DNA of 64,000 nucleotides from NCBI GenBank assembly GCA_900539175.1, contig UQAW01000003.1, positions 37,094 through 101,093 on the forward strand, in the 5' to 3' direction. Source of the stretch: an uncultured Lachnospiraceae bacterium. GTDB taxonomy: Bacteria; Bacillota; Clostridia; Lachnospirales; Lachnospiraceae. Each line of letters opens with the position of its first letter. The first letter of the stretch is position 1. The translations under genes were made by a program, and so were the position numbers. Shown piece by piece: positions 33,991 to 42,062 of this stretch. A model generated the notes under the pieces. It saw only the letters and a list, made by a program, of their open reading frames with translations, did not search any database and was not told the DNA's origin.

Positions 33991-35451
33991 ATGAGTCTGA
34001 AGTTTAATAAAAAAGATTTTGAATATGATATCTATTCTCTGATCCGGGCATTTTACCCGGGCAGTGAAATTAAAATCTGGTATGATGGGGAAGAACCTCC
34101 GCAAGGAGAATATGTATACACCTATGAGATGGAATACAGACCGGATTCTGTGATGTTTGCAGTCGGTAAGGAGGGCAGTCTGATTGGCAGTGAAACCATT
34201 GTTCTTTCGGAAGGTGCACAGAGGACAGACCGGAAAAATCAGATAAAGAATCTGGTGTACCGTACTCTTGTGGACATTACGGGGACAGAGCTTCCATGGG
34301 GGAATCTGACAGGAATCCGTCCAACCAAGATTCCCATGCGTTTGCTGGAAGAAGGCAAATCGAATGTGGAGATTGCCAGGTTTATGCGTGAGACATACGG
34401 AACCAGTAAAGAAAAGACTGCACTTGCGATTGCCACTGCCAACAGAGAACGTGCAATTTTAAAAGAGATTGATTATGAACAAGGGTACAGCCTGTATGTA
34501 GGGATTCCATTTTGCCCCTCCATCTGTCTGTACTGTTCTTTTGGCTCCCATGTGCTGAAAACCTGGTCTCATATGGTAGAGCCGTATCTGAAAGCGTTGT
34601 TTCAGGAATTATCCTTTATCAGCGAACAGATGCGAGGAAAAACCCTGGATACGATCTATATTGGCGGCGGAACCCCTACGACACTGGAAGCAGATCAGCT
34701 GCGCAGACTTCTGGTGCATATCCAAAGGGAGTTTCCGATGGAAGAATTAAAGGAATTTACGGTGGAGGCAGGAAGACCGGATACCATAACACGGGAGAAG
34801 CTGGCTGTTCTGAAGGAATTTCCAGTGAGCCGTATCTCCATCAATCCTCAGACGATGAATCAGGAAACACTGGATCTGATCGGCAGGAAACACACGGTAG
34901 AGGATATCAGAGAAAAGTTCTGGACTGCCCGTGAACTTGGGTTCGATAATATAAATATGGATTTGATTGTAGGGCTGCCCGGGGAGCACAAGGAGCAGGT
35001 AGCTCATACATTAGAAGAAATGAAAAAGTTGGATCCTGACAGTCTGACCGTTCATTCGCTTGCTTTGAAGCGGGCAACCCGATTGAATCTCTTTAAGGAT
35101 CAGTATGAAGAGATTTCCTTTGAAAACAGCAGGGAGATTATGCAGATGACGGAATCTTGTGCCCGGGAGATGGGAATGGGTCCGTATTATCTGTACAGAC
35201 AAAAGAATATTGCTGGCAATTTTGAGAATGTGGGTTATGCAAAGCTTGACAAAGCCGGAATATACAATATACTGATAATGGAAGAGAAACAGACGATTAT
35301 AGCGGCGGGAGCAGGGGCTTCCACGAAGTTTGTCTTTCAGCATGGAGAGCGGATTGAACGGGTAGAGAATGTGAAGGACCTGAAAAATTATGTGGAGAGA
35401 ATCGATGAAATGCTGGAACGAAAACGTGACGGAATCAAAAAATATTTATGA
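33991..35451 (+). CDS. hemZ: HemZ, radical SAM coproporphyrinogen dehydrogenase-like
   Basis: Related to oxygen-independent coproporphyrinogen III oxidase HemN. 486 aa; the cluster motif CPSICLYC (CX3CX2C) is near residue 173, after an N-terminal domain absent from HemN, which is the HemZ pattern. Other marks are YIGGGTPTTLE and SINPQTMNQETLDLIGRKHT. The gene is widespread in Clostridia lacking a full haem pathway, so the true reaction may differ. The ATG follows the previous stop by one base (coupling); an in-frame TTG at 33982 is closer to AGAGGT and is an alternative start. Confidence 0.9.
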   Translation: MSLKFNKKDFEYDIYSLIRAFYPGSEIKIWYDGEEPPQGEYVYTYEMEYRPDSVMFAVGKEGSLIGSETIVLSEGAQRTDRKNQIKNLVYRTLVDITGTELPWGNLTGIRPTKIPMRLLEEGKSNVEIARFMRETYGTSKEKTALAIATANRERAILKEIDYEQGYSLYVGIPFCPSICLYCSFGSHVLKTWSHMVEPYLKALFQELSFISEQMRGKTLDTIYIGGGTPTTLEADQLRRLLVHIQREFPMEELKEFTVEAGRPDTITREKLAVLKEFPVSRISINPQTMNQETLDLIGRKHTVEDIREKFWTARELGFDNINMDLIVGLPGEHKEQVAHTLEEMKKLDPDSLTVHSLALKRATRLNLFKDQYEEISFENSREIMQMTESCAREMGMGPYYLYRQKNIAGNFENVGYAKLDKAGIYNILIMEEKQTIIAAGAGASTKFVFQHGERIERVENVKDLKNYVERIDEMLERKRDGIKKYL

Positions 35452-36046
35452 TGCTGGAAACCGTAAGCATATGCTTCAGTATACGTTGTCTGAGCAGATC
35501 AGCCATGGAATGGATGTCAGTAATCTGGCATATGATGTGGCGCGTGAATTGGGGCTGGAGGAGGCAGTTTGCCATGAACTTGCAATTGCAGGAATTCTCC
35601 ATGATGTGGGAAAGATTATTCTGATGGAAGAAGTTGATGAACAGGAAAATCCGTTGGTTGTAGAGGAAATCAGATTCGTCCGCATGCATGCCGCACAGAG
35701 TTACGAGGTTGCAAAAGCTCACGGTTATTCGGATTTTATCCAGGAAAGTATCTTGTACCATCACGAGAATTTTGACGGAAGCGGTTATCCTTATAATCTG
35801 TCCGGGTACAAGATTCCCTTTGGCGCCAGGATCTTAAGAGTATGTGATGTTTACTGTGCATTGACTTCTGACCGGCCTTACCGTAAAGCATTTGACAGAG
35901 ATGTGGCGGTGGAGTTGATGATTGATGATATTAAAGATTTTGATGTTGGAGTATTTCTGGCTTTCCAGAAAGTGCTGCATGAAAAAGAGCGGACGTCCGC
36001 CAGGATCGGCGAACTGACTGTGAATGAGAGAGGAGAGATAGAATAA
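35405..36046 (+). CDS. Single-domain HD-GYP protein
   Basis: 213 aa made almost only of an HD-GYP domain, the class that degrades cyclic di-GMP. The HD pair is in GILHDVGKII, followed by HH in LYHHENFDGSGYP, which contains the GYP signature, and CDVYCALTSDRPYR. No receiver or membrane part is fused. The start with GGAGAG 7 bases upstream lies inside the end of hemZ (overlap 47 bases), and the stop touches the hisS ATG, so expression follows the operon. Target nucleotide is inferred from the family. Confidence 0.86.
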   Translation: MKCWNENVTESKNIYDAGNRKHMLQYTLSEQISHGMDVSNLAYDVARELGLEEAVCHELAIAGILHDVGKIILMEEVDEQENPLVVEEIRFVRMHAAQSYEVAKAHGYSDFIQESILYHHENFDGSGYPYNLSGYKIPFGARILRVCDVYCALTSDRPYRKAFDRDVAVELMIDDIKDFDVGVFLAFQKVLHEKERTSARIGELTVNERGEIE

Positions 36047-37303
36047 ATGGCTTTAAAGAAAAAACCTGTAACGGGTATGAAAGATATTCTGCCGGCTGAG
36101 ATGGCAATCCGGGATTATGTGATCCGTCTGATTAAAGAAACTTATGGTACTTTTGGATTTTCTTCCATGGAGACTCCTTGTGTGGAACACATTGAAAACC
36201 TGAGCAGCAAGCAGGGAGGGGAAAATGAAAAGCTGATTTTCAAAATTTTAAAACGTGGTGAAAAGCTGAAATTAGAGGAAGCTTCCTGTGAGGCTGACCT
36301 GGTGGACAGCGGTCTGCGCTACGATTTGACGGTCCCGCTCTGCAGATATTATTCCAATCATGCCAATGAATTACCGGGTCCGTTCAAAGCACTTCAGATG
36401 GGAAATGTGTGGAGAGCAGACCGTCCCCAGAGAGGGCGCTTCCGTCAGTTTATGCAGTGCGATATTGATATTTTAGGAGAACCGACGAACCTTGCTGAAA
36501 TTGAGTTGATTCTGGCAACGACTACGCTGCTGGGAAAACTGGATTTTAAGAATTTTACGATTCGTATCAATGACCGCCGGATTCTGAAAGCTATGGCTGC
36601 TTACAGCGGATTTCCGGAAGCGTCTTATGACACGGTATTCATCATTCTGGACAAGATGGATAAGATTGGTCTGCATGGTGTTGCCGAAGAGTTGGAAAAA
36701 GAAGGATTTGCAAAAGAATCCATTGATAAATATCTGGAACTTTTCAAAGAAGTGACGCCGGATATCAGGGGTGTAGCATTTGTGCAGGAAAAATTGGGCG
36801 AGTATCTGGATGCTGCTTACGCGGAAGGGCTTCGCACGATCATGGAAAGTGTGGATGCAGTGAAGAGTGCCGATTTTAAAATTGCTTTTGATCCTACGTT
36901 GGTACGCGGAATGTCTTACTATACCGGACCGATTTTTGAAATCTCCATGGATGAATTTGGCGGTTCTGTAGGCGGAGGCGGCCGTTATGATGAAATGATC
37001 GGAAAATTTACAGGAAGTCAGGTTCCTGCCTGCGGTTTTTCGATTGGTTTTGAGCGTATTGTAATGCTTTTGTTGGAACGGAATTATCAGATTCCAGGTG
37101 CAGCATTAAAGAAGGCATATCTGGTGGAAAAGAATATGCCGTCCGATAAGATGCGGCGTATTATCACGCAGGCATGTGAGGAACGAAAGAACGGCATTCA
37201 GGTGAATATTGCGGTCATGAAGAAGAATAAGAAATTCCAGAAAGAACAGCTTCAATCCGAAGGATATGAAGAGATCGTGGAGTTTTTCGCTGATCGTATG
37301 TAA
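36047..37303 (+). CDS. hisS: Histidyl-tRNA synthetase
   Basis: Charges tRNA-His. 418 aa class II synthetase. Motif 1 region TGMKDILP; motif 2 MGNVWRADRPQRGRFRQFMQCDID, with the histidine-binding segment LVRGMSYYTGPIFE; motif 3 CGFSIGFERIVMLL. The anticodon-binding domain follows from about 330. AGAGGAGAG ends within the last codons of the upstream HD-GYP gene and the ATG follows its stop directly. Confidence 0.95.
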   Translation: MALKKKPVTGMKDILPAEMAIRDYVIRLIKETYGTFGFSSMETPCVEHIENLSSKQGGENEKLIFKILKRGEKLKLEEASCEADLVDSGLRYDLTVPLCRYYSNHANELPGPFKALQMGNVWRADRPQRGRFRQFMQCDIDILGEPTNLAEIELILATTTLLGKLDFKNFTIRINDRRILKAMAAYSGFPEASYDTVFIILDKMDKIGLHGVAEELEKEGFAKESIDKYLELFKEVTPDIRGVAFVQEKLGEYLDAAYAEGLRTIMESVDAVKSADFKIAFDPTLVRGMSYYTGPIFEISMDEFGGSVGGGGRYDEMIGKFTGSQVPACGFSIGFERIVMLLLERNYQIPGAALKKAYLVEKNMPSDKMRRIITQACEERKNGIQVNIAVMKKNKKFQKEQLQSEGYEEIVEFFADRM

Positions 37304-37389
37304 AAACAGGAAGCGTTAAATACTTCAAAGGATAGAATCTGTAAGAGTACAGATAAAAATGATTGACGGAAGTTTGGAGGAAAAAAAGA

Positions 37390-39183
37390 ATGGCAGAGTC
37401 TATGAAAGGCATGAAGAGAAGCCATCGCTGTGCAGAGGTTACAAAGGCTGAGATTGGTCAGAAAGTAACATTGATGGGCTGGGTGCAAAAGAATCGTAAC
37501 AAAGGCGGAATCATCTTTGTGGATCTGCGTGACCGTACCGGTATCATGCAGTTGATTTTCGAGAATGGAAGTATTGATGAAGAAGGATTTGAAAAGGCTG
37601 CGAAGCTGAGAAGTGAATTTGTAATTGCTGTGACTGGTACTGTGGAAGCACGTTCCGGAGCAGTGAATCATAATCTGAAAACCGGTGAGATTGAGGTGCG
37701 GGTGGATTATTTAAGAATCCTTTCCGAGTCTGATACGCCGCCGTTTCCGATTGAGGAGAATTCCAAGACGAAGGACGAGATTCGGCTGAAATACCGTTAT
37801 CTGGATCTTCGCCGTCCGGATATCCAGAAAAATCTGATGATGAGATCTCAGGTTGCCATGCTGACACGTCAGTTTATGGCAAAAGAAGGATTTCTGGAGA
37901 TTGAGACACCGATGCTTACAAAATCCACACCGGAAGGTGCCCGTGATTATCTGGTGCCAAGCCGTGTGCATCCGGGTAAATTCTATGCATTGCCTCAGTC
38001 GCCGCAGTTATTTAAGCAGCTTTTGATGTGTTCCGGTTATGATCGTTATATTCAGATTGCAAGATGTTTCCGTGACGAGGATCTGCGTGCAGATCGTCAG
38101 CCGGAGTTTACACAGATCGACATGGAGCTTGCATTTGTGGATGTGGACGATGTGATTGATGTCAATGAGAGATTGTTGGCTTATCTGTTCAAGGAAGTAC
38201 TGGATGTGGAGGTACAGCTTCCGATTCAGCGGATGAGCTGGCAGGAGGCAATGGATCGTTTTGGTTCTGACAAACCGGATCTGCGTTTCGGCATGGAGCT
38301 GCAGAATGTCTCAGATGTAGTGAAAGACTGTGAGTTCGTAGTCTTTAAAAATGCCCTTGAAAATGGCGGATCAGTCCGTGGTATCAATGCCAAAGGACAG
38401 GGTACAATGCCAAGAAAGAAGATTGATAAGCTGGTAGAGTTTGCTAAGGGTTATGGGGCAAAGGGTCTGGCTTATGTGGCGATTCAGGAGGATGGAAGTC
38501 GTAAGTCTTCTTTTGCAAAATTTATGACCGATGAGCAGATGGATGCTCTGGTACAGGCAATGAATGGACAGCCGGGGGATTTACTTCTGTTTGCTGCTGA
38601 CCGGAATAAGATTGTCTGGAATGTTCTCGGTGCACTGCGTCTGGAACTGGCAGAGCAGATGGGTCTGTTGGATAAGAATGAATACCGGTTTGTATGGATT
38701 ACCGAATTCCCGTTATTGGAGTGGTCGGATGAAGAGAACCGCTTTATGGCGATGCATCATCCATTTACCATGCCGATGGAAGAGGACTGGGATAAGATTG
38801 ATACCGATCCCGGTGCCGTTCGGGCAAAGGCATATGATATCGTGCTCAATGGTACGGAACTGGGCGGCGGTTCTGTCCGTATTCATCAGGATGATATACA
38901 GGAGAAGATGTTTGAGGTTCTTGGATTTACCAAAGAGCAGGCGTGGGAGCAGTTTGGATTCCTGCTGAGTGCATTCCAGTATGGGGTACCGCCTCACGCA
39001 GGACTGGCTTACGGTCTGGATCGTCTGATTATGCTGATGGCAAAAGTGGATAGCATCCGTGATGTAATTGCGTTCCCGAAGGTGAAGGATGCGTCTTGTC
39101 TGATGTCGGAAGCGCCGAATGTGGTTTCGGAGAAACAGTTGGAAGAATTAGGGATTGGGATTACAGAATTAGAAGAAGAATAG
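37390..39183 (+). CDS. aspS: Aspartyl-tRNA synthetase
   Basis: Charges tRNA-Asp (and possibly tRNA-Asn in organisms lacking AsnRS). 597 aa: N-terminal OB fold for anticodon recognition (VTLMGWVQKNRNKGGIIFVDLRDRTGIMQ), class II core with RYLDLRRPDIQKN, CFRDEDLRADRQPEFTQIDME, the bacterial insertion domain (about 290-410), and motif 3 GLAYGLDRLIMLM. Start chosen because GGAGG lies 9 bases before this ATG; an upstream in-frame TTG runs through that site. Last gene of the recJ/apt-to-aspS block. Confidence 0.95.
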   Translation: MAESMKGMKRSHRCAEVTKAEIGQKVTLMGWVQKNRNKGGIIFVDLRDRTGIMQLIFENGSIDEEGFEKAAKLRSEFVIAVTGTVEARSGAVNHNLKTGEIEVRVDYLRILSESDTPPFPIEENSKTKDEIRLKYRYLDLRRPDIQKNLMMRSQVAMLTRQFMAKEGFLEIETPMLTKSTPEGARDYLVPSRVHPGKFYALPQSPQLFKQLLMCSGYDRYIQIARCFRDEDLRADRQPEFTQIDMELAFVDVDDVIDVNERLLAYLFKEVLDVEVQLPIQRMSWQEAMDRFGSDKPDLRFGMELQNVSDVVKDCEFVVFKNALENGGSVRGINAKGQGTMPRKKIDKLVEFAKGYGAKGLAYVAIQEDGSRKSSFAKFMTDEQMDALVQAMNGQPGDLLLFAADRNKIVWNVLGALRLELAEQMGLLDKNEYRFVWITEFPLLEWSDEENRFMAMHHPFTMPMEEDWDKIDTDPGAVRAKAYDIVLNGTELGGGSVRIHQDDIQEKMFEVLGFTKEQAWEQFGFLLSAFQYGVPPHAGLAYGLDRLIMLMAKVDSIRDVIAFPKVKDASCLMSEAPNVVSEKQLEELGIGITELEEE

Positions 39184-39192
39184 AAATTGACG

Positions 39193-39226
39193 GCGCCTGC
39201 GGGGCTTTGCCCCTCGGGCGCGTTTT
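39193..39226 (+). terminator. GC-rich terminator after aspS
   Basis: GCGCC-TGC-GGGGC, TTT, GCCCC-TCG-GGCGC followed by GTTTT: a 10-bp stem with a symmetric 3x3 internal loop, 9 bases after the stop codon. It may equally be the first part of the adjoining structured element. Confidence 0.7.
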
Positions 39227-39238
39227 CGGTATGGGGAC

Positions 39239-39550
39239 GAGCCTTGCGGGCTTTTGCAACCGTCTCATTCCCACCGCGGATTCTGCTGACAGGCACGGGG
39301 CGGTTTCGCGGAATGGGAAGTTCTAAGTGAAGCGGCGGCGCCGAAAGATGTGAACCAATGCAATTCGCACCAAAGCCTGTATGGCTTTGCTGCTTAGTGC
39401 ATTTTGGATGCAGGACTTGTGGTCCCGCATCCATCACATCTTTCGGCGCCGCCGTTTCACTAAGAACTTCTGCAATCCGCTGCAAATGCCCCGTGTCTTG
39501 TCAGCAGAATCCGCGGTGGAAATGAGACGGTTGGAAAGCCGCAAGGGCTC
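39239..39550 (+). repeat. Structured palindromic repeat, family A copy 3
   Basis: 312 bp and much richer in G+C than its neighbours. Arms of about 110 bases (from GAGCCTTGCGGGC to GCCGCAAGGGCTC) pair with interruptions, including CGGCGGCGCCGAAAGATGTG against its exact complement. The tip has GCAATTCG (39360-39367), an AAAGCC/GGCTTT hairpin, CTTAGTGC (39393-39400) and a GGATGC/GCATCC hairpin. The unpaired words match copies 1 and 2; the stems do not match in sequence. No coding frame is supported. Confidence 0.85.
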
Positions 39551-39565
39551 TGGGAGGTGAGTGGG

Positions 39566-39756
39566 TTATACTATAGTATGATACAAGCGTCAAAAGGCAT
39601 GACTTTGGGACGCGAAAAACACCGAAAAGTAGCCATTTTTCGTAGAAAAATGAGCGAATTTGAGGTGTTTTAGGATTGCGGGAGCATGAAATGCGAAGCA
39701 ATCCGTATATCATAAGCGTCAAAATACCTTTTGACGCTTTCATCATAGTATATATT
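39566..39756 (+). repeat. Structured repeat, family B copy 2 (fullest copy)
   Basis: Four modules in order. First, GCGTCAAAAGG...CTTTGGGACGC. Second, AAAACACC/GGTGTTTT enclosing AGTAGC, a CATTTTTC/GAAAAATG hairpin and GCGAATTT. Third, GGATTGC-GGGAG-CAT-GAA-ATG-CGAAG-CAATCC. Fourth, GCGTCAAAA-TACC-TTTTGACGC. The ends carry related inverted sequences, TATACTATAGTATGAT and ATCATAGTATATA, as in a miniature mobile element. It starts 15 bases after family A copy 3. Confidence 0.82.
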
Positions 39757-39882
39757 AGTACATGTGGAGACAAGTTGTTTGAGGGGGATTTTGAGATTTC
39801 GTGGTTGACGGGAGGGGGTGGATTTTTTATACTGAAGGTGGAGGTATAGGAACGGCAAGTGAAAATACAAGGAGATGAAGGT

Positions 39883-40920
39883 ATGGCGAATTTAAAATTG
39901 AAGAAGACAATATTGGAAGTGGTTGATAATCAGTTAAAGGCGAATGATCCTCCATGTACGAAGGATGCTTATGAAAAATTGCTGAATGCCGGGTATTCAG
40001 ATTCAGAAGCAAAGGATAAAATCGGTGCAGTAGTATTGACCGAAATTTATGACATTATGAAAGTGGGGGAATCCTTCGATGAAGAGAAATATAAAAACAG
40101 TCTTGAGGAGTTGGTAAAGCAATGTATTGATTATGAAGACGTTCATCACATAGAGACAGAATGGGATGTGTGGGATGATTTGACTCAAAAGGGATATGAA
40201 TGCTTTATAGAAGAAAGATCAGCAGAAGGTTTGTCTTTCTGGCAGGATGCATGGGAAGTATTTTGTTCTATTATGGAACGGAATTTGGAAATATATACAC
40301 TCTATGAATTTATGGATGTACTGGATTATGCATATCCGATTGACGGCTGGCTTGAGGATTATGAGATGGAATTGGGAAATGCCGGGAAATATGAGGAAAG
40401 AATGGAGTTTTGCCAGAAAGTATTGGAAGTGTTTGACTGGCAGGAAGAGGATGACAGTTGTTTTAGGTGCGGTATCGGCGAATCCCTTTTTCGAGAGGGA
40501 AAGGTTGCAGAAGCATATGAGTATTATGAAAAGTGGCTGGCAGAAGATCCGCAAAACATAAACGGAATCAATAGTTTTAGCTGGATTCTTTTTGAAAATG
40601 GAGAGGTTGGGAAAGCGTATGAAGTGGTAAGAAGAGTGATATGGGGTACTTCATGCTACGCGGACAATTCGGTTCTTTTTATGCGTGCGAAACAATTGGC
40701 TGAGTATGTTGGAAAAGAAGATGAGAGTAAATGGTACCAGCAGCAATTAGACAAGTTTGAGAAATCCATCGGAAAATGGGAAATAGATGAAGATGTACTT
40801 TTTGATGAATTTACGGCACCGAAGCAGATTCCGGTTGTAAAAGAGAAGAAACCATATCCGAACGATCCCTGTCCGTGCGGCAGCGGCAGGAAGTACAAGA
40901 AATGCTGTGGAAAGCGGTAG
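39883..40920 (+). CDS. SEC-C zinc-motif protein with helical repeats
   Basis: 345 aa, cytoplasmic. The last 20 residues form a SEC-C zinc site (DPCPCGSGRKYKKCC), as at the end of SecA and in many unrelated proteins. The rest is helical and acidic, with TPR-like stretches (about 195-265: ESLFREGKVAEAYEYYEKWLAEDP). The N-terminus resembles small DUF1841-like domains (DNQLKANDPPCTKDAYEKLLNAGYSDSEAKDKI). The function is not known. AAGGAG precedes the chosen ATG. The next gene starts 26 bases on and may be cotranscribed. Confidence 0.75.
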   Translation: MANLKLKKTILEVVDNQLKANDPPCTKDAYEKLLNAGYSDSEAKDKIGAVVLTEIYDIMKVGESFDEEKYKNSLEELVKQCIDYEDVHHIETEWDVWDDLTQKGYECFIEERSAEGLSFWQDAWEVFCSIMERNLEIYTLYEFMDVLDYAYPIDGWLEDYEMELGNAGKYEERMEFCQKVLEVFDWQEEDDSCFRCGIGESLFREGKVAEAYEYYEKWLAEDPQNINGINSFSWILFENGEVGKAYEVVRRVIWGTSCYADNSVLFMRAKQLAEYVGKEDESKWYQQQLDKFEKSIGKWEIDEDVLFDEFTAPKQIPVVKEKKPYPNDPCPCGSGRKYKKCCGKR

Positions 40921-40946
40921 TTATAAAATTGAAAAAGGGTGATTAT

Positions 40947-41948
40947 ATGGAAGGGGATTTGTTGGAGGAGGTAGATGGGATGCAGATTAAGGAGCGGAAG
41001 GCGATGGAAAGGAGAGGGGGAAAGAAAGGAAGGGAGAAGATTGAGGTTTGGGTTGAAGGGGTCAGATTGGATGTGCTGAGATTGTTGGGGGAGTGTTGGG
41101 CTTTTTTTGTATTGGTTGGGGTTGCTAATTTGTTGGGGATGATTGTTGGAGGAGTGATTTCTCATTTTACGTATATCAATTTTTATGTAAGGGATGCGGG
41201 AGAGGGGGTTTCGGAATTCAATCTGGCTTGTGTATCAGTTGTTCCGATGGCAATTGTGGCTTTGGTGGGAGGAGTGGCTTTTTTTGGTTTTCGCAGGAAA
41301 ATCAGGAGAGGAAGCAACAGGCTGGCTGTTCTGGTTTTTGATTTGTTTGGGGTTTTGACTGTTGGGGTTGAGATTTATTTTATTGTTGAGCGGTTTGCTT
41401 ATTATGTGGGGGAGAATTTTTTTAGTAATTATTCTTTTTGTGCGGAAGCGGTTTATTTTACAGTATGTCTGATGATGGGCTTGCTGCTCGGTGGTATTGC
41501 GGGTGAGAAGAAAATGGTTGTCGGTGCGGTGGTGGTCGGAGGGATGATGGCAGTTTTATTACTTACCGGGGTGAATTTGTATCTGGTGTATCGGGGAGAG
41601 GAATTCGAATGGTTTTTTGGGACTTATGAGTATGGGATGCAGTTATTTGCGAGCAGTGTCCTGATGAATTATTCGATTCTTTCGCTGGCCAGTATCTGGG
41701 GAATGGTGGTCAGGACGGCTGGTCTTGTGTTGGCGGGTATTTGGTTAAAGGAAGTATGGAAACGATGTGGGGAGCAGGAAGCGTTGGTGTTTCAAAGAAT
41801 GGAGATGATGGAGCAAGCGGAAAGGGCTGATGATAGAGAGAAAGCAGAATTTTGGGACAACGACAGTGATGAGGTGGAGGAAATGGAATTGTATGGGGGA
41901 ATGGCAGTACCGCCGTTTAGTCCGGGGGACAACAGGGAGTACGAATGA
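40947..41948 (+). CDS. Unrecognised multi-pass membrane protein with atypical codon use
   Basis: 333 aa with about six hydrophobic segments between residues 50 and 280. A highly charged basic N-terminus (KERKAMERRGGKKGREK) precedes them, and an acidic C-terminal tail (residues about 285-325) follows. I recognise no family. The DNA is unusual: long runs rich in GGG, GTT and TTT on the coding strand, quite unlike the flanking genes, which suggests recent acquisition or strong strand bias. AAAGGGTG precedes this ATG; an in-frame start 72 bases upstream inside the SEC-C gene is less likely. Confidence 0.65.
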   Translation: MEGDLLEEVDGMQIKERKAMERRGGKKGREKIEVWVEGVRLDVLRLLGECWAFFVLVGVANLLGMIVGGVISHFTYINFYVRDAGEGVSEFNLACVSVVPMAIVALVGGVAFFGFRRKIRRGSNRLAVLVFDLFGVLTVGVEIYFIVERFAYYVGENFFSNYSFCAEAVYFTVCLMMGLLLGGIAGEKKMVVGAVVVGGMMAVLLLTGVNLYLVYRGEEFEWFFGTYEYGMQLFASSVLMNYSILSLASIWGMVVRTAGLVLAGIWLKEVWKRCGEQEALVFQRMEMMEQAERADDREKAEFWDNDSDEVEEMELYGGMAVPPFSPGDNREYE

Positions 41949-41956
41949 TGGTTTGA

Positions 41957-42022
41957 AAAAAATGGTTTGTACCATCCGAAGCGTTTGTTTTAGAAACGTT
42001 TGGGGATGTACAAACCATTTTT
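41957..42022. terminator. Bidirectional terminator between convergent genes
   Basis: AAAAATGGTTTGTAC pairs perfectly with GTACAAACCATTTTT around a loop with further CATCC/GGATG pairing. It serves the membrane protein gene and putP. Confidence 0.87.
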
Positions 42023-42062
42023 ATGATAAGGGTTGTAGTGAACAGTATCAACCGTTTGGAAT

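Noticed and set aside
39096..39326. Frame crossing the aspS end and the GC-rich element
   Set aside because: It overlaps the conserved end of aspS in another frame and has no start signal; it is open only because of base composition.
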